From positions 812,070 to 876,069 of the forward strand of contig CAUYUJ010016493.1 of assembly GCA_963575745.1 (NCBI GenBank): a stretch of 64,000 nt of DNA, in the 5' to 3' direction. A program made the translations under genes and the position numbers. Under the pieces are notes generated by a model that was not told the DNA's origin, searched no databases, and worked only from the letters and a program-made list of their open reading frames with translations. Below are positions 54,301-64,000 of the stretch, one piece after another. The DNA is from Prorocentrum cordatum. Lineage: Eukaryota > Sar > Dinophyceae > Prorocentrales > Prorocentraceae. How positions within the stretch are numbered: position 1 is the first letter of the stretch; each line of letters begins with the position of its first letter.

Positions 54301-54837
54301 TAGCGCGTGCCTCGGCGGTTCGTTGCTTGGCTCAGCCAGGCGCGCGCCTCAGCTCAGCTCGCGCGCGCGCGGCGGGGCCTCTTGGGCCGTCTGGGGGCCA
54401 TCTTGGGCGTGTTGGAGCGCCCTTGGGCTGTCTTGGAGGCCTCCTGAGCGTTTCTTGGGGCCCTCCTGGCCTTTCTTGGCGCCTTGTGGCCTCTGGAGAA
54501 TCCATGCGACCGAGCCCACGAGCTCGCGAGAGCGCGCGGGAACGGCGGGGAAATTTAAGAATTTGGCCCCCAGCCTTTAGAATACTATATAATCACCCAG
54601 TCCTGAGTACAGAGAACAGGGAACCCTTGAGGACGTGAGGACACTCCACTTCGTGCATCGAGGCACGGTGGTGGACAAATATGTTTTTCAACAGAGAGTC
54701 TGCCAAGTTTCTTGCATTTGCACGCGCGCACTTTCCCGCATCACCCTCAGCAGCGACACCGCATCACCGCCGTTATTGTCATCGTCAATCACCGCCATTG
54801 CCGCCGTCATCCGTCAACCACCTTCATTACTGACAGA
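54301..54837 (+). repeat. GGCCTCTTGGG-family patch and unassigned sequence
   Basis: 54370-54500 holds about eight GGCCTCTTGGG / GTCTTGGAGGC units. 54500-54837 shows nothing recognisable. Confidence 0.55.
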
Positions 54838-54841
54838 TGGA

Positions 54842-54913
<72 letters not shown>

Positions 54914-54967
54914 TATTATCATTGTCATCATCATCACCATCACCATCACCATCACCATCACCATCAC

Positions 54968-55019
<52 letters not shown>

Positions 55020-55179
55020 GCCATCGTCGTCACCAGCATCGACGCCATCTTTAGCCTTGCCGTCGGAGTCGTTACCATCGTCACCACCATCGCTACTACC
55101 ATCATCGTTGTATCGTTTTCGACGTCACCATGACCCCCGAAGTCACCGACCCGCAATGAGTTGCCCGCGCCCCAGCGTT
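54838..55179 (+). repeat. (ATC)n microsatellite
   Basis: Pure ATC from 54840 to about 55018 with a CACCAT interruption at 54935-54968, then degenerate. All six frames are open; no gene. Confidence 0.95.
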
Positions 55180-55405
55180 GCCTTTGAGACGCGCTGGGAA
55201 GTTTCCATCGTCAAGTGCCATCGCGGCCGCGTCGGTTGTGCCAAACCAGTTGGCCGCTCTGCGCGCGAGCTTGCGCGCTAGCGCAGCTGCAGAGATGCGC
55301 CAGCTAGTGCCAAGTAGTCACCGCAATCGCGGCCGCGTTGGTTGTGCAAAAACAACTTGCGGGTGGGAGGGTGGAACGATTGCGCGAAAAGTGGAGTTGA
55401 CAACT
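55180..55405 (+). repeat. Dispersed GC-rich repeat, copy 2 (partner 10118-10375)
   Basis: Contains two internal ATCGCGGCCGCGT-GGTTGTGC units, CTCTGCGCGCGAGC, then CTTGCGGGTGGGAGGG and GTTGACAACTTC, in the same order as copy 1. Confidence 0.65.
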
Positions 55406-55811
55406 TCAAGTTCTGCATGGTGGATTCCCCTTTCTAAAATAATCGGTTCTACCACCCTCCCCCCCCCGGACCCCCGGGAACTTATGCAAAACACATAGGA
55501 TTATGATCCAATGTCCATCCTATGTGTGAATTCATCCTATCCCAGCCAGGTTGGTATTGCTTCCCCGCCACCCTCTGCAAATTACCCTGCGACGTACCCA
55601 ACCCATGTGCATCAGGTGGCAAGAGGAGTAGGCCAACATTAGCAGGAACAACGACACTGTAGACGCGGTGAATTGCTGCGCAAACTACATGGGATGCGCA
55701 TGCGTTGCACGACTCACAAGACGACGATCGAAAGAACGAGGATTGAAGCCCCAGACTCGAAGAATAACGGGGACAGGAACGAGGGGCAGGAGAAGGATGG
55801 AATGGGGGCAA
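55406..55811. other. Unassigned sequence
   Basis: A short ATAGGATTATGATCCAATG-like stretch and a C-run at 55460-55468. No gene. Confidence 0.45.
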
Positions 55812-57297
55812 TCTGAATCTGCGTATGACGTCATCCCGCTGGGCCCCCCAGCAGCCCTCGAAAGTGGCGACAGGTTCGCAGATCGCAGCCCCCCCAGGGA
55901 TGGCGAGGTCTAATCTGAGTCTGCGTAGACGGTCACCCCGCTGGACCCCCCAGCAGCCCTCGAAAGTGGTGACAGTTTCGGAGATTGCAGCCCCCCAGGG
56001 ATGGCGAGGTCGAATCTGGATCTGCGTATGACCCCACTCCGCTGGCCCCCCCCAGCAGCCCTCGAAAGTGGCGACAGTTTCACAGATCGCAGCCCCCCCC
56101 CCAGGGATGGCGAGATCAAACCTGAATATGCGTATGACCCCATTCCGCTGGGCCCCCCAGCAGCCCTCGAAAGTGGCGACAGTTTCGCAGACCGCAGCCC
56201 CCCAGGGATGGCGAGGTCGAATCTGAATCTGCGTATGACGTCACTCCGACGGGCCCCCCAGCAGCCCTCGAAAGTGGCGACAGTTTCGCAGATTGCAGCC
56301 CCCCAGGGATGGCGAGGTCTCCTCTGAATCTGCGTACGACCCCACTCCGCTTCCCCCCCCCCTCCCCCCCAGCAGCCCTCGCAGCCCCCCAGGGATGGCG
56401 AGGTCTAATCTGAATCTGCGCATGGCCCCACTCCGATGGGCCCCCCGGCAGCCCTCGAAAGTGGCGACAGCTTCGCAGACCGCAGCCCCCCAGGGATGGC
56501 GAGGTCGAATCTGGATCTGCGTATGACCCCACTCCGCTGGGCCCCCAGCAGCCCTCGAAAGTGGCGACATCTTCACAGATCGCAGCCCCCCAGGCATGGC
56601 GAGGTCGAATATGAGTCTGCGTGGGGCGTCACTCCGCTGGACCCCCCAGCAGCCCTCGAAAGTGGCGACAGTTTCACAGATCGCAACCCCCCAGGGATGG
56701 CGAGGTCGATTCTGAGTCTGCGTAGGGCGTCACTCCGCTGGCCACCCCAGCAGCCCTCGAAAGTGGCGACATCTTCGCAGATCGCAACCCCCCAGGGATA
56801 GCGAGGTCGAATCTGAACCTGCGTAAGACGTCACTCCGCTGGACCCCCCAGCAGCCTTCGAAAGTGGCGAAAGTTTCACAGATCGCAGCCCCCCAGGGAT
56901 GGCGAGGTCTAATCTGAGTCTGCGTAGGGCGTCACCCCGCTGGACCCCCAGCAGCCCTCGAAAGTGGCGACATCTTCACAGATCGCAGCCCCCCAGGCAT
57001 GGCGAGGTCGAATATGAGTCTGCGTGGGGCGTCACTCCGCTGGACCCCCCAGCAGCCCTCGAAAGTGGCGACAGTTTCACAGATCGCAACCCCCGAGGGA
57101 TGGCGAGGTCGAATCTGCGTTTGCGTAGGGCGTCACTCCGCAAGTCACCCCAGCAGCCCTCGAAAGTAGCGACAGATTCACGGATCGCAGCCCCCAAGGA
57201 TGGCGAGGTCGAATATGAGTCTGCGTGGGGCGTCACTCCGCTGGGCCCCCCAGCAGCCCTCGGAAGTGGCGACAGCTTCACAGATCGCAGCCCGAAG
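55812..57297 (+). repeat. 101-bp minisatellite, about fifteen units
   Basis: GGGATGGCGAGGTC recurs with spacings of 101, 105, 102, 101, 86, 101, 100, 101, 101, 101, 100, 101, 100 bp (from 55901 to 57201). Units contain CAGCAGCCCTCGAAAGTGGC and TTC(G/A)CAGATCGCAGCCCCCC. They are homologous to the 99-bp array at 48.7 kb. The period is not a multiple of three, so no frame survives more than a few units and coding is excluded here. Confidence 0.92.
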
Positions 57298-57404
57298 AGA
57301 GGAGGAGGGAAGAGAGGAGGAGGCGGGAGGAGGAAAAAGACGCGACCGCAGTGCTCTATTCAAAACGAGAACCCAACGCAGGAGGGTTGGGAAAACAATT
57401 AAGC
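57298..57404 (+). repeat. Shared 3' flank of the minisatellite family, copy 2
   Basis: Matches 49501-49600: GGAGGGAAGAGAGGAGG, GACGCGACCGCAG, CAAAACGAGAACCCAACGCA. Confidence 0.75.
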
Positions 57405-57780
57405 GCGCACATTCGTTTATCAAAAACAATAAGCTTACAATAATCCCCTTTGCAGAAAATGGGACGAAGTGCGCACGCGCGCGTCGTCGCGCGCGCAGGC
57501 CGAAATCCTTCAAAAACCATCGGTGTCGGAAGGATTTCAACATTAACTGTCCAATCACAGATCTTTTTGAAAAAAATACAAAAAATGTCTCGCAATACGG
57601 TTTTCAAACAAAACAAACAACAACAAAACAAACAACATGCGCGCGCGTTCTTGCGATTCCTTAAGAAAACCATAGGTGTTCTAAAGGTTTTCAGAACATG
57701 CTGCCAAACGGGCTTCGCGCGCGCATGTCGAAATCGTTCGAACGCCCTTGCGCGCGTGCCGTACGCAAAACAATGAAATG
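57405..57780 (+). repeat. Dispersed repeat, copy 2 (partner 9470-9800)
   Basis: CGAAGTGCGCACGCGCGCGT, CAGGCCGAAATCCTTCAAAA and ATGTCGAAATCGTTCGAACG in the same order as copy 1. An AAACAAACAACAAC tract is particular to this copy. Confidence 0.65.
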
Positions 57781-58330
57781 CGCGACTTGCACGTTCAATT
57801 TCATGGATCGCACCACATGGATTGCACCACACTGTGCCACATCGGTTCTTTCATTTAGAAAATACTAAAATCCACCCCCTTGCCGAGGCAGGGCTTCTCC
57901 GTTCCCCTCGGCATTTTGCGCTGTCATATTTACTCTGCACGATCGTTCATGTCGAATACAACCCAATACCATGCCTAATGACGCGCTATCGCCCCTCCCC
58001 CCCCCCGCCACGTCATCCTTGTCAGTTTGTACCATGCGGCGCACGCGCGTTGATCGAACAAGCCGCATTAAACAAAGTCATCCGGGCCACATGCGCGAGC
58101 ACCCGCGCGCGCATTACCCCAGCAAAGCACACTTATAGCAGCAAAGGTAGGGAGGCGGGTCGATGAGTAGGAGGTCGGTTCATGAAAACGTGCACTCCTA
58201 GGGATTCTTAGGGTACGTACGAAGTGCAGTTGGGACAATACCATTGGTCCTGTAACCAGTTCAACGTAGAGGTGCGTTGGACAACGTGTCAGACCCAGTG
58301 TTTGCTCAATAAACATCATGTCGGGATGTC
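57781..58330. other. GCACCACA motif patch, then unassigned
   Basis: 57796-57845 holds ATCGCACCACATGGATTGCA-type units. The remainder shows no gene. Confidence 0.5.
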
Positions 58331-58874
58331 TGCATGTCTTCTCGCGCGCGTGTCCTCACCATCTTCATCAACAGCATCGTCATCAGCATATCCAGCGTCG
58401 TCGATGCCACCGTCAGACCATCATCTCCATGGCCATCAACGTCGTCACCATCCCCACCGTCGTCATCAACATCGTCATCGTCGTTGCCGTTGTCATCGCC
58501 CTCGTCGTCAGCGCCGCCATCATGTTCATCATCATCATTATCATCAACACTCGCCCGCCCGAGCAATGAATCTGCATCAGAATGGCCATCCCGTCACGAC
58601 GCCAGTTGGGTTGTGTCAACAAGTTGCGGGTGGGCAGGCGGGATGTCTGCACTAGCATTGGAAGTGGCCGCGCGCGGATGCCAGCGAGGCGAACTGAACC
58701 CCACACATTGCATTGCGTAGTGCGCGTCCCATATATCTGTAAATAGTATATACACACATATGTATTGATGTATGTGTATATGCATGTGTATGTATATGTA
58801 TGTATACAGATATATACATGCGACTACGTATATATATATATATATATATATTGGATTCCGTTGGCTGCGCCGCA
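58331..58874. repeat. CATC-rich and TG/TA-rich microsatellites
   Basis: 58345-58560 is degenerate CATC/CGTC sequence; 58740-58855 is TGTATG / ATATAT. A fragment of the 55180 repeat lies near 58615-58650 (AGTTGCGGGTGGGCAGG). Confidence 0.65.
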
Positions 58875-59190
58875 TCTGTTACGTTCCACATGTTGCAGCA
58901 CTGAACTTTTTCGCCGCATAGTTTGCATCACATCGTGTCCACCCCATATGTTGCATCCCACAGGCTGCGCCACGCACAGTGCACCACATGGATTGCACCG
59001 CATAGCTTGCACCCTACCACTGCACGGCAGAGATTGCATCTCTAAGGTAGCACCCCGTATTGCACTCTATGGATTGCACCGGGAACATTGCATTCGACGG
59101 CCACCATCATAGATCGTATATCCCGTAGCTTGCATCACATGTTGGACCACGTGTGCTGCACCACTTGTATCGCATCGCATAGAGTGCAGA
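58875..59190 (+). repeat. GCACCACATRGATT repeat, largest block
   Basis: About twenty units such as TGCATCACAT, GTGCACCACATGGATTGCAC and GCACCGCATAGCTTGCA at 12-20-nt spacing; same family as 10380-10560. Confidence 0.7.
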
Positions 59191-60262
59191 TCGAGGTTGC
59201 GAGAACCCACTGTTTGAGGGGCCACCCTGGCAGAACGAAAACATGGAGTTGTGAAGCATGCAACACAGCATCACCTACAGTTGCCACCACATTGTCATAT
59301 AGCCCGTCTGGTCAACGGCTTCTACAACGGAAGACGGTTGCCCAAGTTGGTGAACATAGGCAGAGGGGGTGGATATGTACCCCGACATGACTTCAGCTTC
59401 GGGCATTATTGTGCGCCTCGGTTATACTATGAAGCCAGACGTGCGCGCACCATCCATCTCGAATGTGTGTGTGTTGTTCGAGTTGGGCCGATCAGCGAAG
59501 ATGAGCGAAGGGAAGGGTGCCAATGTTGCTTTGGAATACGCGGAAAGTTCCGACACTTTTCCAAGGATTCCCAGAAGTTGAGGTTTTGCGAATACCAATG
59601 CCAGCGTCGAATAGTGCATCCCGCGTGCCAGCGTGTTCGGGTAGACCGCGCAGTTGGGGTGCACATGGTCACGCGTAATGCTCCACTCCACCTCGTCAAT
59701 AGTTTGCCCCACTACTCTTCGGAGAGAACAGGAGTTATAGAGGTAGATAGATACAAAAAACACGAGAATGAAAGAGGGGGAAAAAGAGTGAGAGAGAGAG
59801 AGAGCGAGAGACAGAGGCCCGATATATAGAGAGAAACAGAGAAGGACAGAGACATACAGAGAGAGAGGGAGAGGCAGACAGACAGGCAGACAGACAGACA
59901 GACAGGCAGGCAGACAGGCGGGCAGACAGACGGACAGACAGACAAGCAGTCAGGCAGGCAGGCAGGCAGAGAGGCGGAGAGTCGCAGAAATGCAGAGAGC
60001 AAGGCAGAGACAGAGAGTGCGCGTGAGAGAGAGAGAGATGGAGGCAACGAGAGAAAGGAAGAGAGCAAGAGGCGGAAGAAAGCGCCCCGCGCAGGACCCC
60101 AGGCCAGAAATGGCGAAGCCGCACGGCGCGGGCAGCTTCGCGGTGTCCGAGCGCGGCTAGCAAAGGCAGTGCGTGCGGCCTCTCGGCAGGTGGTGTGGGC
60201 GAGGGGGGCGGCGGCGCGGCGCGGCGCGGAGGGGCCGAGAGAGGACGAGGAGCGGAGTGGCG
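59191..60262. repeat. Unassigned AT-richer sequence, then (GA)n / (GACA)n
   Basis: 59191-59760 includes a 192-codon frame (from a GTG at 59251) without a recognised domain. 59785-60060 is GAGA and CAGACAGACAGGCAGG repeats. Confidence 0.5.
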
Positions 60263-60550
60263 GCGAGCGGAGACGTGGTGTGCCTTTTCAGGGGCTCCTT
60301 TCGATTCCTCCGATTCGATTCGGTTCGACCTCGATGGCCTCCGATTCCGGTTCGATTCGACTTCGGATTTCGATCTGGGCTCCGGTTTTTTTACTGGAGG
60401 CATGCCAGCCTGCCGATTTCCGCCGATTCGACTTCTCCCGACTCGGTTGCCGACTTCCGCCGATCCGATTCACTTCGATCGCCGATCCGACTTCTCGATT
60501 CGACTCTGGTCTCTCCTGCGAGCGGAGACGTTGCGTGCCCCTTCCTGGGG
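60263..60550 (+). repeat. Direct repeats flanking a CGATTC array
   Basis: GCGAGCGGAGACGTGGTGTG (60263) and GCGAGCGGAGACGTTGCGTG (60518) begin 32-33-bp direct repeats at about 80% identity. Between them lies CGATTC/CCGATT-rich DNA. Confidence 0.6.
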
Positions 60551-62122
60551 ACGTCGGGCGGAGAGGCGGCCTGGCGGCGCGGAGCGAGCGAGGGCGAGAG
60601 CTTGGGGGGAGGGAGGCGCAGCTCAGAGGAGGCAAATGCACCCATACCGCTACCCTTCCCTCGTTTTCCCTTTTTGGTGGCCTCCTTGGGGGCCCTCGTC
60701 GCCACGGCTGGGTTCGCCTCGATGTTTGTTTTTGTCAGGGCGCACCCCAGGAGTGGTCCGGCGAGTGGCGGTATCTGTGCCTTTTGGTTTCCGCAGGGAC
60801 GTCTCGGTTGTGGCGGTGGCAGCGCCTGCTACGTGGCCATCCCATCCCCCCCGTTCCGTCCCTCTCGTTGCTCACTGTCCGTGTTCTGCCTCTTCCCCGT
60901 GTCTCCGACTCTCTTTCTATCGATATGTCATCGTTTGAGTGCCCACTCTCCACGTGCACATTGACTTTTCAAATTTGCGACCATGACCGAGCACCGCGCG
61001 CCTCGTTGTTTTTCTTACCGTATCCTCCCCATCCTCTCCCCAGCCCTGCCTTGCCCTAATCTGCCCGACGCTGCCCTGCAGTCCCAGTCCGATCGCCTTC
61101 CCCCCCATCTACCTGCCTTCTCCTCTCCTCCCTCGCCCCGCCCTCCTGCCCCAATGTCCTTCCTTACCCCATCCCCCTTCCCTCGCCCCTCCTTTTTCCC
61201 CCCTCTCCCCACTCCCCCCCCCACACCCACATCCGTCACCACCCGTGTCTCATACGAGTGTCTCTTACTCGAAAGCGTTGCAAATACGGTTTGCGAATGC
61301 CTTCCCGTCGGTGCGAGGCGTCTCTTTTCCGAAGTCGGAACATATGTGTTCGATTTGCACTCATCGGTCGAGCGATCCAGCTCTCATATGACTGTACAAT
61401 GATTAGTGTTGGCCCCCGTGGAATTGCATAACCTACGAGAGACATGAGCGGTGCAAGGGGAACAGGGGCAGCTCGGCCGGCGAAGTGTGGTCCACCATGC
61501 GCGGCAGGAAAGCGAACATAGATAGCTTTAGTCGGGCGGCGCGCAGGAGTGGCAGAACCCCATGGCGCGTCACGGAACGAGGACGACCGATCTCGACGTC
61601 AACCGAGTTCAGCAGCGTGCATGCGAGGGGCACGGGTTGCAAGCACTACTCGAATCAGGAGGCCCGTGATAGGGTGGGTGCCTACTAGCTTCCCTCGCGA
61701 GCAGTTGGAGAACGAGTCGGTTCCGCACACCGACGGCATCGGTGAAGTTGTGTCGCGACTCCGCTCTTCTCATAAGCGTGGGAATTGATCCACAGTTTTC
61801 AAATTGCGGTGTGGTTGCATGGCGGGCGTGCACTCGAGAGTGTGTGCTCGAGGCTGGCGCTAAGGCTGTAACGTTTCCTTGGTGGTTCGCAACCCCCCCC
61901 CGAAGGTCCAGGCCAACGAAGCGGGCAACGGCGAGGCAGATACGAAGTCGGTTGCAGACGTTGCCGCCAGAACCTGCTGCGACATGAAAGTGGTGCATAA
62001 GTTGGAGTCGCGGCGTAACATTGTGAATACAAGCCATTCGCAAGATCTCGTTGTACATTGTCGTAAGCACGGTGGTTCAAGCATGTATTCTGAACCAGTC
62101 CCCTGTAAAACCAGCTGTGTCC
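60551..62122. other. Intergenic region before the AspH-like gene
   Basis: Pyrimidine-rich at 61020-61240; otherwise nothing I can assign. No spliced-leader relic clearly precedes the next ATG (GTGGTTCAAG at 62073 is only a weak resemblance). Confidence 0.45.
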
Positions 62123-63559
62123 ATGGGCGGCACATGGTCGCGCGTTCCCAAGACTAGCATCCCCAGGAGAATTGTTTTGTGCGCCGCTTGTGTGCCTATC
62201 ACTGCGGCTGGGCGTGCGGACGACGAGGCTCCTCCGCTGCCTGCGGACGACCTGGAACTGTGCGTCGCGAGCTTCTCCGAATGCCTCGCCACCTTGGCCG
62301 CCGCGAACGCCACGGGAGGGCAGGACGAGGAGGAGCTGGCCTTCAGCATCCTCGGCTCGTGGATGAAGGGCCTCTACGTGCGCCAGGAGGCCCCGCGGCT
62401 GGCCGAGGACGGCGCTTGGCGCGCGGAGGTCCTGGAGCGCTTGCAGAGCCTGGCCCTCCTCAGCCTTGGGCAGCCGAGCACGGCCATCGGAGTCGGGCAG
62501 ATGCTCTTCCTCTACTTCTGGTGGGGGGTGCAGCCGCCGCCCAGCGGTGATGCACGGAGCCGGGGCGGGGCCGCGCCGCGGCCGCGCGGGCCAGACGTCT
62601 CCGTCGCCATGGCCGCGGCGGAGCTCCACGGGCGGAGCATCTCCTTCAGCGGCTGCGATTCCCGCGCGACGTCCCTGGAGTCGTTCGAGTCCAAGAAGTG
62701 TCCCTGGCGGTGGCGGTTCCTCTTGCTGTTCCTCGTCGAGCTGGGGAGGAAGCTGGCGGTTGAGGGGCACGACCTTGCCGGTGGAGCTAGACAAATGCGA
62801 CGGGCAGAGGTTCATCTTGGAGCAATGCGTGCATTGCCTTACTTCTCGCGGCATCAGACCTTGTTGGAAGGCCCTTACAGGACCAATCACAACGATGATT
62901 TCTTCCCTGAGGCGAAGCATTTGCCAATTTGGCCCCGAGAAATGTGGCCAGAGTTCGCCTTCTTTCTGGAATCGCATGCTCACGTCTTCCTCGCAGAGCT
63001 CGCCCAGTTGATATCTGCCGACGTTGAAGACGAGATCTTCCGCACGGTGCAGCAGCAGCAGACCGAGTTCACGCCACTGCCCAAGGACTGGGGCTTGCTT
63101 GACCTGGTGCGCCAGGGCAATGCGACGGCGGCGTGCCCGTACGCTCCTGCAAGTTGCCGCCTTCTCCAGGCGCGGCCTGAGATCGACGGGCGTTGTTTCT
63201 CCGACCGCGTGCCAAACGCAGGGGTAGCGTTTGCGAGGCTCCTGCCGGGCACCGAGGTCAAGCCCCACTTTGCCACGGAGCCACGGCTCGCGGTGCACCT
63301 GGGGCTGATCACGCCGCCGGGGCCGGCCATGAAGGTGGCCAACGAAACCGCCACGTGGTCGCAGGGTGAAGCCGTGGTTTTCGACGATACGTACTTTCAC
63401 TCTGTCCGGCACGAGGGGGAGGAACCGAGATTCGTGCTCCTGGCATGGATTTGCCACCCTTGCGATCTGAGCTGGCGCAGTCGCAACGGGGAGGAATGGG
63501 TTCGGGACAACCCCTTACCAAGGTGGTGCGGACCAGATGAAAAGGTGAATGTCGGATAA
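62123..63559 (+). CDS. Aspartyl/asparaginyl beta-hydroxylase-like 2OG/Fe(II) dioxygenase (478 aa)
   Basis: The C-terminal third matches the Asp/Asn hydroxylase family (beta-hydroxylation of Asp/Asn in EGF-like domains, using Fe(II) and 2-oxoglutarate). Residues about 368-445 hold ARLLPGTEVKPHF with His382 as first iron ligand, LAVHLGLITPP, then WSQGEAVVFDDTYFHSV with His426 as second ligand, then PRFVLLAWICHP with the Arg expected to bind 2-oxoglutarate. The N-terminus RRIVLCAACVPITAAG could be a signal peptide, fitting a secretory location. Residues 40-230 are not recognised. ATG 62123 is the first in frame; the frame reaches back only to a TTG. Single-exon as read, but an in-frame intron near 62740-62800 cannot be excluded. 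Substrate unknown. Confidence 0.75.
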   Translation: MGGTWSRVPKTSIPRRIVLCAACVPITAAGRADDEAPPLPADDLELCVASFSECLATLAAANATGGQDEEELAFSILGSWMKGLYVRQEAPRLAEDGAWRAEVLERLQSLALLSLGQPSTAIGVGQMLFLYFWWGVQPPPSGDARSRGGAAPRPRGPDVSVAMAAAELHGRSISFSGCDSRATSLESFESKKCPWRWRFLLLFLVELGRKLAVEGHDLAGGARQMRRAEVHLGAMRALPYFSRHQTLLEGPYRTNHNDDFFPEAKHLPIWPREMWPEFAFFLESHAHVFLAELAQLISADVEDEIFRTVQQQQTEFTPLPKDWGLLDLVRQGNATAACPYAPASCRLLQARPEIDGRCFSDRVPNAGVAFARLLPGTEVKPHFATEPRLAVHLGLITPPGPAMKVANETATWSQGEAVVFDDTYFHSVRHEGEEPRFVLLAWICHPCDLSWRSRNGEEWVRDNPLPRWCGPDEKVNVG

Positions 63560-64000
63560 GATCAGCCTAAGAGAGAGAAGTAGCAGGAAATCAGTGTGGG
63601 ACTTGATATCAGCGTTAAAATTTCGGACGACAGTTCAGTGGCTGGATGGATGGCGGCGGGTATGTCGAGAGAAACCAGACTGTAGTAAAGACACCGTCCC
63701 GTCGTCAAGATCAACGTCTTGTTATGATGACAAGGAGCCGGACCAAAAGAAGTTCCCGCGGTGCCGTTGGGGCTTTTCACACGCTTGACAACCGAGACGC
63801 AACGTGGGCGGTGATCGGGTGGTCCTGCAGGTTCCAGGGACGTCCAGGGGACAATCTGGCAGTATGGGGAAGGCCAAAAAACGCAGTGAAGCTTCATGAT
63901 ATTTCATCTACCCACCACTCCCTTTTCCCTTCCTCAAAGATGATACCCCACCCCTTTATCCAAAGTTCTTCGCGGTGCAACGGTGGCCTGCAATACTTCA
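63560..64000. other. 3' flank of the AspH-like gene
   Basis: No further gene, RNA or repeat seen before the window ends. Confidence 0.5.

Noticed and set aside
59251-59829. 192-codon frame as a gene
   Set aside because: Starts at GTG, ends in microsatellite text, no recognised domain.

Overview
The window looks like nuclear DNA of a dinoflagellate with a large, repeat-rich genome. The signs are: a tandem relic of the spliced-leader tail in front of an intronless gene, a tandemly duplicated small gene, dinoflagellate-like Ty1/copia and LINE remnants, tiny exons set in introns of more than 10 kb, some with GC donors, and a very dense load of microsatellites, minisatellites and foldback DNA. 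I see no bacterial operons, rRNA, tRNA or CRISPR. Genus is not decidable from sequence alone.

Layout. 0-1.2 kb: broken copia pol end. 1.6-6.4 kb: two near-identical 1.8-kb units, each with a PUB-domain gene, plus a fragment of a third unit. 6.4-15 kb: simple repeats, a TA-flanked MITE at 9.9 kb and several repeat families. 15.3-16.8 kb: an intronless gene fusing a GlcNAc-type glycosyltransferase domain to a sulfotransferase-like domain, preceded by spliced-leader relics. 17.5-18.6 kb: a decayed gag-like frame split by a second MITE family. 20.36-53.3 kb: four short exons of a SpoU/TrmH-type RNA 2'-O-methyltransferase in the right order and, where testable, in phase, with introns of about 17.2, 13.4 and 2.1 kb. 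The first two introns hold most of the repeats here: palindromic-repeat arrays (21.7-25.3 kb), foldback elements (29.8-37.1 kb), including two inverted repeats above 2 kb, a LINE ORF2 remnant (+), a LINE ORF1 remnant (-) and a second copy of the 18-kb MITE. 48.7-49.5 and 55.8-57.3 kb: two related minisatellite arrays with a common 3' flank. 62.1-63.6 kb: an aspartyl/asparaginyl beta-hydroxylase-like gene.

All convincing host genes (two PUB copies, the GT/sulfotransferase fusion, SpoU exons, AspH-like) are on the + strand, as expected where dinoflagellate genes lie in unidirectional blocks. Nothing suggests they share a pathway. The most unusual content is the micro-exon methyltransferase gene, the MITE insertion whose removal restores a reading frame, the stacked foldbacks at 30-37 kb and the palindromic-repeat family at 21.7-25.3 kb. 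All alignments were made by eye, so boundaries of diverged repeats are approximate.
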